From: Cycas panzhihuaensis | Lineage: Eukaryota; Cycadophyta | Assembly (NCBI GenBank): GCA_023213395.1 | Contig: CM041465.1 | Span: forward strand, 218,929,741 to 218,993,740 | Reading direction: 5' to 3' | Length of the DNA: 64,000 nt | Shown: positions 33,421 through 45,162 of the stretch, piece after piece | Numbering within the stretch: position 1 is the stretch's first letter | Layout: each line of letters opens with the position of its first letter | The notes under the pieces: generated by a model | What the model was told of the DNA's origin: nothing | The model's database searches: none | The model's input: the letters and a program-made list of their open reading frames with translations, nothing else | Position numbers and translations under genes: made by a program

Positions 33421-34075
33421 TTTAATTTATCTACTCTAGGATAAAGAAATTGAGTCTTCCTTTAGACTAACTTCTATCCCTAAATGGTAGTTTAGTAACC
33501 CTAGATAAGTCATTTCAAAGCCACTTTTTAGTTGTGACCTTATTTTTGCTATTAACTCACTATCATTGCCAGTAAGGATTATATCATCTATGTAAATATT
33601 GATAATTATGATTAGTCCCTGTTTCTTTTTGGTATAAAAATTGGAGTCAAAGCTACACCTACAAAAACCATTCTAAATGAGATATTTATCTAATTTTACA
33701 TACTAAGCTCTCAAGGCTTATTTTAGCCCATACAATGCTTTTTTTAATCTGCAAACTAGATTTTCTTTCCCATGCTAGACAAACCCTTTAGGCTACCTCA
33801 TGTAGACTTCCTCCTCAAGTTCACCATTTTGGAAGGCACCTTTTACATCTAACTGGTAAATCTTCTAGTTGTTCTGGGCTACCGAGACTATTACAACTCT
33901 CATTATGTCTAATTTGGCTACTGGTGAGAGTGTCTCTTTGTAATCTATTCTAGCAGTCTGAGTGTATCCTTTGGTAACTAGCCTAGCCTTATATCTACTT
34001 ATTTTACTATCAACATCTTCCTTTATTTTGAATACCCATTTGCAATTCACCATAGGTTTACTTGGAGGTAAATTT
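33421..34075 (-). pseudogene. copia-3 reverse transcriptase
   Basis: NCKWVFKIKEDVDSKISRYK and ARLVTKGYTQTARIDYKETL (34053-33865, open) form the start. INIYIDDIIL with Y-I-D-D at 33583-33594 is the catalytic box. The region between shows QLDVK-like and F-x-N-G-x-L-like pieces in changing frames. It cannot be translated intact. Confidence 0.88.
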
Positions 34076-34389
34076 ACTAGACTAGGTCTAGTTTTTAGAG
34101 ATTAACTCCATTTCTTCATTCATAGTTATCTAACATTCCTTGTATCCTCTTACCTCTTCAAATGATTGTGGTTCTATGTTCATGAATAGAGCTTGATGTC
34201 TTTGACTCCTTGTCCTATGGGTATATATATCTCATTTGCTTTCTTCAATGGTTTTAAGATACTATCCTAGCATCTTTTTTTCCTTTGTTTTCTCTTCTTC
34301 TTTAATGCCTATACTTGTAAAAGGAAATCCTTATTCTCCAACTATAGGATTTTCAACATGAGGTTCTACTTGTAAAATTTTCTTATGCT

Positions 34390-35420
34390 CCATTTCAACT
34401 ATGCATTGAACTAATGTATTTTATGAGATCAACTTTATTAAAAACAACATCCCTACTTATATAGACCTTATTTGTTTTAAGGTCTATACATTTATAGGCC
34501 TTTGAATTTTTACTATAACATACCATTATATATTCTAAGCTTTTAGAATCTAGTTTTGATCTCCTTTTATCTAGAATGTGGACAAAAGATTTACATCCAA
34601 ATACTCTTAGATTACTTACATTTATCTTGGTTTTGGTCCAGGTTTCTTCTGGCATGATTTGCTCTAGGACTTTTATAAGGATTCTATTTATAAGGTACCT
34701 AGTTGTGCTAACTACTTCAACCCAATAAATTCTTGATATCTTGCTCTCTTCAATCATATAATGAGCTATCTCTATGATCATTCTTTTCATTCATTTAGCA
34801 ACCCCATTGGACTATGGTGTGTATAGAGTCATGAGTTATTTGTGTATTCCCTATATCTTATAAAAATTTAAAACATCTTTTAAGATGTATTTACCACCAC
34901 CATCTAACCTGACACACTTTATTTTAGGTCTAGATTCTAGCTTGACTTCAACCTTAAACTCTTTAAACTTTTTGAAAATCTCAGATTTACTATAAAGAAA
35001 ATAAATCTAGGTTTTCTTAGAGAAATCATAAATGAATATTAGAAAATTCCTAGCACTATTAATTGAGCAAGGTGTAAGGGGACCATATAGATCAATATGC
35101 ACCAACTCTAGTTTATTTTAGGCTCATCATTTATTTAATTTAAATGGAAAATGATGTTGTTTTTTAAGCACGTAACTTTTATAAATAAGATGTTGAAATG
35201 AAACATTTGGAAGGCCATTAACTATTTTAGATTTTTGTAACTATATTAACCTGTTAGATGAGATGTAGTCATACTTTAAATACCATAATTTATTATTATC
35301 AATATTAATTGAAGCACATGCCTTTACATGATGGTCATGGGTTTAGAAAGTAACCTATATAGGTTATTACTCTCTATACCTTTTGTAATTATAGCTCCTT
35401 CCTTTTTCATGTCCAAAATA
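34390..35420 (-). pseudogene. copia-3 integrase
   Basis: VRLDGGGKY near 34900 is the L-R-x-D-x-G-G-E-Y box with Asp kept and the Glu of GGEY now Lys. SNGVAK-stop-MKRM at about 34790-34815 is the N-G-V-A-E-R-M-N box where the catalytic Glu has become Lys and Arg a stop. The open stretch 34790-34395 carries YWVEVVSTTRYLINR, LRVFGCKSFVHI and VYISRDVVFNK. The enzyme would have been dead from the E-to-K change alone. Confidence 0.88.
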
Positions 35421-35639
35421 TGGCAATATCAATTTTCATTAAACATAGTCCTTAGATTTTTCTTTCTTAGCTAAGAAATATAGAGAAGCTTCTTCTTTAA
35501 CCTAGGAACAAATAGTATATTATCAATTTTATGTATGCCCCCTTTTATTTTAATGGCTATGGTACTAACACCTTTGATGTTAAGAGGATGTTTATCCCTT
35601 AGTTCAATAGACTTACTTGAGGTGTAGGGTTTTAGAGAT

Positions 35640-36660
35640 TTGAACCAATCCTCTCATCCAATATATGCCTTGATGCTCTAGAATCAATGTACTACACCTC
35701 CTCATCTTAAATACTTCTTATGAGTGTAGTACTAAATGTTGTTTCTTCTTTATCTTTGTCATCTTGCTTCTTACTATAGGTCATTTTACCTTTTAAATTT
35801 TAGCTCTCTTCTATAGATATTAATATGGATAGTGCATAGTTTATCCACAATGATAACAAATGTCAAAGGCTCTAAAATTGCTAGAAAAATATCTTGGTCT
35901 TCCATAGTTAAAACACAATCTATCTTCTCTAGGAGGTATGTTGCATCCTTGTCCTCTATTATTTTTCTATCTTCTATGAGATATACTTCTTGTGTCTGGA
36001 GCTCTAGCATACCTATGAAACTAACCTCTTCCTTTGGGTCCTGAATGAAGTTTGGTGACAAAAGCATCCTCCACCTTCATTGTGTCTTCATACTACTTAT
36101 TTCTTTATTCCTATCTCAATAATAATCCCATTAATGTATTAAGTATCATTGTATTAACTTGATTATTGTAAATGATTATGTTGATTGTAACATCAAATGA
36201 TCTTAGGAGCTTACTTACTACTATTTTAACTATTACTTGCTCTTCTATCCTTGCTCCTACACTTAACAAATTGTTCCTAATTGAAATAACTTTGTGAAGA
36301 AACTCTAAAATTTTTTCAATTTCTTTTATATGTAATTTGAATAGATATTCTTTTAATGCTATGATTCAAGCCCTATTTCTTTGACCATATATATTTTTAA
36401 AATTTTAATATAAATAAGGAGTTGATTTAAAATGAAGGGATTTAGTGCAATTAACCCTACACTGTCCCTTTCTTCCTAGCTAAGGAGGTCTGTGTCATCA
36501 TCAATAGGTTTTTCCTCTAGACTTATGGCTATTTTCCATGCATTTTAATCTCTCAACAAAGTTTCTATTTTGATTTTCCATATATGATAATTCAAAGAAG
36601 TAAGTTTATCTTGATCTGATAAGGCCAAAATAGTGGAAGCCATTTTAAATCTTTAAAATC
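35640..36660 (-). pseudogene. copia-3 gag and protease
   Basis: Gag begins MASTILALSDQDKLTSLNYH near 36642 on the minus strand. Two zinc-knuckle remnants lie at 35840-35910: CFNYGRPRYFSSN and CYHCG-stop-TMHYPYQY, where Cys and His have become Tyr. The protease active site near 35655-35690 reads YIDSRASRHI, so D-S-G is now D-S-R. The frame 36067-35786 is a shifted reading of the knuckle region, not an independent gene. Confidence 0.8.
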
Positions 36661-37336
36661 AAAGTCTAATATTTGAGATAAGTCTGTCCATACAGTTGTA
36701 CAGATTTTTATACAAAAATAAGGGTTTATAGAGTGCTATAAAAACTAACTCAAAATGACAAGCTTCAAGAGAGGATTTTATATGTATATTTATTTTCTAA
36801 AAATTGATTTTTAAATGTAAGAAAATTGGCCTAGAAGCTTTAAATGGGTAGTTAGGGTTTTGATGAAAAATTCTCCTAACTCTTCAAGTCTTCAAAAAAT
36901 TCTAGCAAAAATGGATTTAATCTCTCTATAATGATGTGATAAATAGATTAAGACTGGTTTTACCTAGGCTTTCCAAGAAATTTTTAAAAAAATTGAGATT
37001 AAAGCCTTAAACCTATGAAGTCATAAAAATGGATAAAACTCCCTCGAAATGGCTCTGGATGACTTCATGCCAGAAGAGAAAATTGATATCCATACTGAGA
37101 TAATCTTACTAGTTAAGTTTCATCAAAATCTAGGCACTTTGAATTTTTTATATCTATACAAATCTGTATGGGTTCATGCAATTCCGTATAGAATTAAATT
37201 CTATAATCTCCTTCTTCTTCTAATCAAATCTGACCTTGTCCTTTTCTTCTTTGAATTCTTAATGCAAATCAACTTCATTCTACTTTGAAGTTCTCACAAC
37301 TTATAAATTCTCTTTGTTAGATAAACAGGCTAGCCT
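36661..37336 (-). other. copia-3 leader
   Basis: Untranslated region between primer site and gag ATG. No feature beyond AT-rich runs. Confidence 0.6.
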
Positions 37337-37348
37337 GCTCTGATACCA
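37337..37348 (-). promoter_or_regulatory. copia-3 primer-binding site, initiator tRNA-Met
   Basis: Minus strand TGGTATCAGAGC, a perfect consensus, directly next to the LTR end (CA at 37350-37349). Confidence 0.93.
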
Positions 37349-37374
37349 TGTTAAAGATTAGAGAGAGATATAAG
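37349..37374 (-). repeat. copia-3 5' LTR, inner 26 bp
   Basis: The internal end of the 5' LTR, separated from the remainder by copia-4. Its last five bases, ataag, are the left copy of copia-4's target duplication. Confidence 0.9.
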
Positions 37375-37672
37375 TGAAAAGAGTAGATTTATCCTTCATC
37401 TCCATGAACTAAGCACAAAGGAAAATATGGGAGTAAGAGAGACTTGAGAGAAAGAGAGTAGCTCTTATAAAATGGGGAGGTAAGAATGAGCCTCCTGCAT
37501 TGAGCTTTTACTTTTATATTGAGAGAGGGAGCATTAGAGTTAGGTGAAATGAAATTACACATAATGCACATGAAAGTACATTTTACTTAAGTGATCTAAT
37601 TTAAAGTTCACTTAAGACCCTTTTTAGAAATAATCAAATAATATAATGATCTTGTGATATTAACCCATTTCA
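37375..37672 (-). repeat. copia-4 3' LTR
   Basis: 298 bp, plus-strand ends TGAAAAGAG and CCATTTCA. The polypurine tract TAAGGGGGAGAT (minus strand) is at 37673-37684. Confidence 0.94.
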
Positions 37673-37958
37673 ATCTCCCCCTTAATGGTAGAAGGTTATT
37701 TCATCCAATTTTATTCTATCCTATGAGGTATTCATTTGAACCTCTTACAAAGCAAACTACTATGACACTTTTGTGGGAAACCCTCATGGGGAAGAAAACC
37801 CACAAATTTTCTAATCTACTAACCTGGCTCATGTGGCTTTTTAAATGAGGCTAGATAACCAATCAATACAGTGAATTTTATAGCTAAAATCTATTAAGTC
37901 TCCATATACCATTTGGTCATCCCCCATGCCTTTTCGAGTTTTCATAGGTTCTAATTTT

Positions 37959-39600
37959 CTAAAATGATACAACCCTTATCCTTTCATGTCTACAAGGGGT
38001 TTTCATAAATGGGATAGAGCAGAGACTTACTCTTGTCCTTTCGTGCCCACAAGGGATTTTCACAAATGAGATAGAGTATGATGGTCTTATTGTCATCTCC
38101 TTTAAATAGTCAGAGCTAGAGGCCCTAAGGTTGAGTTGCCTTTGGAAGTGTTTAAACTTCACCCTCTTTAGTGGTTTGGTGAAGATATTGACCACTTGAT
38201 CTACTGTGGGGCAGTACTCCAGTTGAATTATACCATCATGAACTAGTTCTCTAATCCTATAGACTTTCATACTTATATGTTTGGTACAATCATGAAATAC
38301 AAGATTTTTAGCCATTTAAATTATAGATTGATTATCTCTATATAAGCTAGTAGAAGTTGTTTGGGTGGCATTTAATGTATTTACTAATTTTCTAAGCCAT
38401 ATCACTTCCTTGCTTGTCTCAGAAGTAGCAATATATTCAGCTTTGGTAGTTGAGTCTACAACTATATTTTACCATCTAGATCTCCATGATATTGGTGCTC
38501 TTCCAACAAATGTTATGTACCCAGACATAGATCTTCTTGTGTCTTTATATCTAATAAAGTCTGAGATTATTTTTGCATAAAGTTTAAATTTTGCATTAGG
38601 TTCATACAATAGACCATATTTGCTAATCATATTCAGGTACCTCAACACTCGTATTGTAGCTTACTAATGATTCTACTTAGGATTTGTCATAAATCTTGCG
38701 AGAATGATGACAGAGCATGCAATATTTAGCCTTGTGTTGGTAGTATAGATGATACTACCTACAAGTTACTTATAGAGTGTTGCATCTGCCTCCCTAGTGT
38801 CACCATCAATTGAGAGTTTAACATTAGGTTCCATAGGTGTAGCTACTGGTCAAGCACCTTCCAACTAAAACTTTATTAGAAGATCATTGATATATTTTTC
38901 TTAGGAGAGAAATATTTTGCCATTCTTTTTTTGAGTTACTTCAATTCCCAAGTAATATTTCATCAATCCAAGGTCAAACAATACAAAAGTTTTATTAAGG
39001 TCTTTTTTTAGCTTACTGATTACCTATTCATTATTCCTCATTATTAACATATCATCTATAAAGATTAAGAGATAAGTGACTTTATCATTTTAGTGCTTAA
39101 TGAATAGTGTTGCATCAATATCTTGATAGTCACAAACCTCATATCCAAGATGCCTCACTCTTTCAGACAACTTGGTAAACCAAGCATGAGGGGCTTATCT
39201 TAATCTATACAAGGACTTTCTGAGCTTGCAAACCTTATGTTTCTGACCAGCAATCTCGTATCCTTCTGGCTGAGCTGTGTAAATTTTTTTTTAAGGTCCC
39301 CATTGAAAAATATGGTCTTAACATTGAGTTGGTGGATTTTCCAACCCTGTTTAGTAGCCAAGGCTATAAGAGTTTTAATTATAGGCCACTTGGTTGTAGG
39401 AGCAATTTCAATGTAGTTGATGTCTTCCCTTTGCGTGAATCCTTTTGCTACCAACCTTGCCTTATATTTTTCTAGGGTTCCATATGATCTGTACTTATTT
39501 TTAAACACCCATTTATTTTGAACTACCTTTCTTCCAAGTGGTAGATCAACAAGAACCCATGTACCATTCTTGATAAGAGATTGGTACTCTTCATTCATAG
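37959..39600 (-). pseudogene. copia-4 reverse transcriptase and RNase H
   Basis: RT starts MNEEYQSLIKNGTWVLVDLP (39598 downward, open to 39200) with KARLVAKGFTQREDINY. The catalytic pair is F-I-D-D at 39051-39062. RNase H ends in the open stretch 38315-37959: LVFHDCTKHISMKVYRIREL, EYCPTVDQVVNIFTKPLKRV. Past the usual end, about 54 bp is tandemly duplicated (37975-38080), giving two copies of an F-x-K-x-P-C-x-H-E-R-x-R-V peptide. Stops fill 38330-39190. Confidence 0.9.
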
Positions 39601-40069
39601 CAATTCTTGAAGCTACATACTTTATAACTTCTTGGTATATTAGAGGCTCTTCATTAAGAGAAAGAAGCAGTTCTACATGTTTAAGCTCAATGAAAAGTGA
39701 TTCATGTATCCTTACTTTATGGGAACTTCTAATACCAGTTTTACCTACCTCATCTGGTTACATATCCTTATGTAGCTGGTAGGCTTCACGAAAACTTCAA
39801 GTTGGGAATGAGGTTTTTATTTCCATAGCCTCTTGGTCTTTATTTTAATCCTAAAATGGATCATATAAAATGCTTGGTATAGAGGAAGTTAATGATTCTA
39901 GAGAAGATGGGCTAGCCATTAAGGTTGAAGAAGGTGGTCCTTCTGCTATGGCTTTGCCTTTGTCAACTCAGTTGTTGTCAAATGATGGTGTTAGATATGC
40001 ACACATTGGTTAGGAGTTACAACTTGTATCCTTTAGGGCTTTATTGTCAGATTCTAAGATTTTGAGTAA

Positions 40070-41040
40070 TTGCTAAGCATCTGTCCCCCTAAATTTTAGA
40101 ATTTGGACATAAAATTTAGTAGCATCATTAAATCGGTATGAAGGCATATTGGAGTCAAGTTTAAGTAATTGATCTTCAATCTCCACAAAGATAATATCTC
40201 TAGTGATGATTTTACATTGTGAAAGTAAAAGAACCTTATACCTTTTTCTATCCACATGGCATCCAATAAAGATAGCTTTGAGGACTCTATCCTAGAGCTT
40301 GTTTATATGTTCCTCTAGAATGTGAGTATAATAAGTAGAGCCAAAAATTTTGAAGTGGGATATAGAGGGGGTTCGTCTATGCTACATTTCATGTGGAGAG
40401 GGGCCAATCTTGGAGGGACTAATAGTGTTGATGCAATACACAATAGTCCAAATAGCTTTAGCCCAAATATAGACAGGGACATTCTTATATACAAGTATAA
40501 CATGAGCCATATTCATGATGGTCTTATTCATGCACTCAACAACTCTATTTTGTTAAGGTATACCTATAATAGTGGTATGATATATGATCCCATGTTGAAA
40601 TAAGTATGATTTAAGATCATTAGAGGTGTACTCGCCACTATTTTTAGTCCTAAGTATTTTGGTCTTGAATCCAGATTCATTTTCCACATGGGCCTTAAAA
40701 GTTTGAAACATAGAAAAGGTTTTATATTTCTTTGCAAGAAAAGTAACTCATACTTTCTTGGTAAAATTATCAATGAAAGTAATATAGTACCATTTCTATC
40801 TGAGAGAAGGGATGGGCATAGGACTGCACATATTTGAGTGTACAAGCTATAAAGGTTGGCTAGATTTCCACTGACTACGAGGAAAGGGTTATCTTTAAGA
40901 TTTGGCAATGATACATACTTCGCATTTGAAGGGATTAGAGGAGAGCCTAGGCATACAAGGAAGAGTAGTATGTAGTTCTCTTAAACAATCAATTTTTATA
41001 TGGCTTATATGAGCATGCCATAGGGCTACTTGGGATAACT
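40070..41040 (-). pseudogene. copia-4 integrase
   Basis: Collinear with copia-1 integrase. The second catalytic Asp is lost: LRTKNSGEYTS near 40620-40655 replaces LRTDNGGEYTS. Pieces are visible at 40908-40564 (frame shifted), 40503-40315 and 40255-40073 (DRKRYKVLLLSQCK, ITRDIIFVEIEDQLLKLDS). The polypeptide is broken throughout. Confidence 0.85.
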
Positions 41041-41299
41041 TTTAAGGAGTCAGGGTTGTGGTAAAAGCAGAGTCATCATCAACATAGTTAGCTTTAGAAG
41101 ATTGTGAGTCAGTTAGGCAAGAAAGTTTTCAATCAAGAATTCTGGTCATAACCACAACATTTAAAGGATGATAAATAACACAGAGAGTTTAATTATTTGC
41201 AGTTACACTTAGATCAAATCCATGAGAGACAAGGGTGGACAGGGAAAGTAGGTTCTACTTTAGAGCAAGAATATATAAAACATCAATGAGAGTAAAATC

Positions 41300-41640
41300 T
41301 AGAAGGATTGGGAGTTTCAAGAAAATAGTTCTAAGTCCTTCAACTAGCTGAGATGATTTGTCATCTATGTGTACAACACCATGAACTTCAGATTCAAAAT
41401 CCTAAAAGAACTGGTAATGACAAGTCATATGTTGTGTTGCTCTAGTATCCATAATCCAAGATGAAGTCTTTAAGGTGGTATTACTTACAACTCTAAGTGG
41501 TAAAGGCAAAAGTGAATAAGCATAGCCATAATGAGCCTCAATATACTTAGTGGATCTATCAACAACATTTGATGAAATGGTCCCAATTCTTTGAAGGTGT
41601 GTATGGAAAAATTACATTCCACAAAAAGCATCTTCAAAAG
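41300..41640 (-). pseudogene. copia-4 protease
   Basis: SSWIMDTRATQHMTCH near 41425-41460: the active-site D-S-G now reads D-T-R. The order between gag and integrase fits copia. Confidence 0.75.
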
Positions 41641-41699
41641 AAGTATTATCAACATTATGTGTACTATGGTACTATTAATAGCTTGGTAGTTTGTTGGTG

Positions 41700-42666
41700 G
41701 TAGTTCTGTAATTTTTGATATAATGTCCTTTTCTATAATACCTTTGGCACATAATTATTTGATTTCCAGTCCCATAAGAAGTATTGGACTGGTTGGATTA
41801 TCTCTGATTACTGGATCTAGGTCCAAGTTGGTTATTTTGGCCTTGGCCTTGAGACTATTTTTGTTAGAGTTGAGGAGCTTGTTGACCAAGAGGATGTTAT
41901 CCTTGTTATTTATCTCTGCCTCTTCCATAGGAATTACCACCTCTGCGAGAGTATTAACCTTGATTTTTGGTATAAAAAAGATCTTCTTTCATTTCAAAAG
42001 AAGCATCAACTAGATCTGATATAGTGGAAAAGTTAGTATCAAAGGTCTTATCAAATTTAATTAACTTATCAGCAAGAGCCTTGAAGTTTAGGGTCTTTAA
42101 AGTTCCACTAGATTGAAGACTTTCTAGTAGATTTTTATAATCTGGGATATGGAGATATGATTGAATCAAGAAAGTCCATATAATGCATTGAGTTTTAAAA
42201 TCTTTATTAATGGCTTGCTTGATTGGACAAAGGAGATTAATTATCTCACTTGCATGTCCTTTCTACATTTTTAATTTGTTCATCTTCAACACTAAGTAAA
42301 CAAATTCTAAGTCTGATTTAGTGTTAAAGTTCTTCTTAGAAACTTCAAGAACTTTCCATGTTGTATCATGTATAGCTTTATTAATGAGGTTATATAGGGA
42401 ATAATTAGTGACAATAAGTATCCCTACATGGATTTTATCATCATCAAGTTTCATTAGTATTTGGCTACAACTTTAGTGGGAGTAGTTGGAGCATCTCCTC
42501 CAGAAGCAGTTGTGGTAACTATAGCAGTAACAAATGGTGTAAGTTGCAAGTGATCTCTCTAAATACCTTCATACTTTGTAGCATTTCTGACAGTAGTGAA
42601 CCACATATCCCAATTTTCTTTCCCTTTAAGAATGCAGTTCATATTTTGCTTGAACTGTGAAGACAT
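41700..42666 (-). pseudogene. gag: copia-4 gag
   Basis: Starts MSSQFKQNMNCILKGKENWD at the ATG whose first base is 42666. Stops occur within 150 codons. SYLHIPDYKNLLESLQSSGT and LNFKALADKLIKFDKTFDT (42169-41954) match copia-1 Gag closely. The zinc knuckle near 41725-41775 reads CQRYYRKGHYIKN with Cys-to-Tyr. Confidence 0.85.
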
Positions 42667-44620
42667 GGTGTCTTTTGAGAAGGGAAGAAATAAACAAGGG
42701 ACTATAAAAGTGACAGCAATAAATGACCAATCATTGTTTATAAATAAGAGATGGAATGAAGCGATGTAGTAGAAAGAAGAAGAAGTGAGAATGGTTGCTT
42801 AAAGATGGAGGGAGCAACTTAGAGAGAAGTCACCAATACTTGTGGTAAATCTTAAATTGACATAGTAAGAATATAAGAAACACTATGATGAAAATTAGCC
42901 ACTAACACTTATGGCAAATATTAACCTGATGCAGTAAGAATATGAGAAGTACTATGATTATGATTATACTATGGATCATTTTTTACAAATAAGTAAGTGA
43001 TTAATATACAAGATTATAGGCCAATGTGGAAGCTAACATCATTGGGTGTACACAACTTGAAACTTAAACATAGGATGCATAATCAACCCAATAACCTCTA
43101 AATTATGTCGAACATGTAGTTGAGGTTATTGAAGGGATGCCTAGGCTTGTAGTAGAATTAAGTTGGCCTTCACCCACGATACTTGCAATTATGCTTGGTG
43201 ATGAAATCCAAGTCACAACGGAGCCCATGTACTCCTAATCCTCACCTATTTCACTAATGAGTAGCTATATACCTCCTCCAAAGAATGGTATATGCATACC
43301 CATGGCTATGATAGATATTGGATTAGGTATATTTTAATCTTGTATTGAAGTTTTAGTTTTCCCAGTTGGTTATTAGGATGATCCTTGATTGAGACACGAT
43401 GGTATGGCTAACCAAACCTCACTAATATTTCAATTTAGTCTAGTCCTAACTTAAAACCCACACCTCCTTTATGGCATGGCATTCTTCCAACTAAGGTATC
43501 TCAACTTTGGTGAGTATATAATTAGGTACAAGATAGCGAAAAATAACATATGTGATACATTCCTTTTAGGGAGAGTGAAAAGATTATCGAATTTGCATCA
43601 AACATACATATAACTAAAAATATAGTGCTTGCTTGGAGTGTCTTTAGAGTGTTTAGTTGAAGTAATTTTAGAGTGAGGAAATATAATGCTACTAAGTGAG
43701 TGAGAACATTGGATATTGCTCCGATATAGGTGATTTTTTACTCACTTTTACAATGGGTTTTTAAGCCTTGTAAAAAGAAAGAAGAAAATTTCTTCACCTT
43801 TTATTTTTAATACAAAAAAAGTAGTCTTCACTAAAATAGTAATAACTTTCTGAGAGCTTTATCTTTAGTAAGTGGAATCAAGTCCAAATGAGTTCTATAA
43901 AAGTTTTGGCAATTGTGCAAAGTTGGTAGAATATATTTTTCCAAAATTCTTACTAAAAATAACTACTGTTCACTAAAATAGCAATAATTTTCTGATATGA
44001 TAACGAAATTAGATGCTAATTTTTGTGCTAGAAACTAGACTCATAGCCTTATCTTTAGCAATTATAATTAAGTCAATTGGAGCTCTTTTAAATATTTTAT
44101 AGACCTATGAAGTTTAACAAGCTAATTTTATTTCTGTACAAATTTTAGCTTATTAATATCTCATCAACACATGATACCATATGAAATTTCCATCATTTTT
44201 TTATCACCAGGATCCCAATATGGGCAAGGTGAGAGCCTACAATGATGGATATTTTAAATGGCTCCAAATTCTTGAAAAAACAAGGGTGGAACCTCCCCTT
44301 ACAATCATTCTTCAAAAAGTTGAAAAAATTTTGGTAGCATTTCCCCTTATTAAATGGAGAAAAAGAGGGGAAAGAAAAGAATAATGAGATAGCATAAATG
44401 GCTACCAAAAGATTGGAATCCTTAGGCCTTACAACTCCTTGTATTATGCTTCCAAACTTGCAAAAGAGAAAGGGAAAGTAAATAATATTAAATATGCTAT
44501 GATAAGAACTTGAAAATATTTCTAAATCTATTTTTACAATCTCCTTCACAACATGGATTGTGGGGGAGAAGGAAGTGATGGCTCCATTACAAGTATAAGT
44601 GAGGAATATGAAGGAAGCAA
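42667..44620 (-). repeat. copia-4 leader with tandem units
   Basis: Collinear with the copia-1 leader, including the repeated block (here about 43800-44160). Conservation of the tandem units in both copies shows they belong to the family. Confidence 0.7.
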
Positions 44621-44632
44621 GCTCTAATACCA
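44621..44632 (-). promoter_or_regulatory. copia-4 primer-binding site
   Basis: Minus strand TGGTATTAGAGC, one C-to-T change from the tRNA-Met consensus; 2-base spacer to the LTR as in copia-1. Confidence 0.9.
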
Positions 44633-44634
44633 CA

Positions 44635-44932
44635 TGAAAAGAGTGGATCTATCCTTCATCTCCATGCACTAAACATAAAGGCAAACATGGGAGCAAGAGA
44701 GACTTGAGAAAAAGAGAGTAACTCTCACAAAATGGGGAGGTAAGAATGAGCCTCCTCCATCGAACTTTTACTTTTATATTGAGAGAGGGAGTATTAGAGT
44801 TAGGTTAAATGAAATTACATATAGTACACATGAAAGTGCATTTCACTTAAGTGATCTAATTTAAAGTTCACTTAAGACCCTTTTTAGAAATAGTCAACTA
44901 ATGTAATGACCTTGTGACATTAACCCATTTCA
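44635..44932 (-). repeat. copia-4 5' LTR
   Basis: 298 bp, same ends as the 3' LTR, followed by ataag and then the rest of the copia-3 LTR. Confidence 0.94.
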
Positions 44933-44937
44933 ATAAG

Positions 44938-44965
44938 AATGGCTAATGATTTATCATGAGAGATT

Positions 44966-45033
<68 letters not shown>

Positions 45034-45157
45034 ATTACACATTGTAATCGACATGCGTTTGAGAGATTCATGGTAGAAACTTGTCTAAAGATACATAAAG
45101 AGGGGTTTTACATGACCCTTAAGTACATATTTCTAGATGTAACATTATACTCTAATA
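44938..45157 (-). repeat. copia-3 5' LTR, outer part with expanded (TA)n
   Basis: Matches 32469-32637. An (AT)n run of about 58 bp at 44969-45027 replaces a short catatatatac in the partner LTR. The outer end reads TCTAATA for TCTAACA (CA to TA on the plus strand). Followed by gttat, the right target duplication (45158-45162). Confidence 0.9.
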
Positions 45158-45162
45158 GTTAT

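Larger units (their letters stand above)
37375..44932 (-). mobile_element. copia-4 LTR retrotransposon, full length, same family as copia-1
   Basis: 7,558 bp, with both LTRs (298 bp each), primer site, leader, gag, protease, integrase, RT, RNase H and polypurine tract. It lies inside the copia-3 5' LTR with perfect target duplications, ataag at 37370-37374 and 44933-44937. The LTRs differ at about 30 positions by eye (about 90 percent identity), mostly transitions. It is the reference for the copia-1 deletion. Confidence 0.95.
32443..45157 (-). mobile_element. copia-3 LTR retrotransposon, split by copia-4
   Basis: Minus-strand element with 3' LTR 32443-32637, pol, gag, leader, primer site 37337-37348, and a 5' LTR in two pieces (37349-37374 and 44938-45157) around the inserted copia-4. 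Flanked by a perfect 5-bp target duplication, gttat at 32438-32442 and 45158-45162. Without copia-4 its length would be about 5.15 kb. All coding parts are present but broken. Confidence 0.93.

Noticed and set aside
35786-36067. 93-codon minus-strand frame as a gene
   Set aside because: It is the copia-3 zinc-knuckle region read one frame off.
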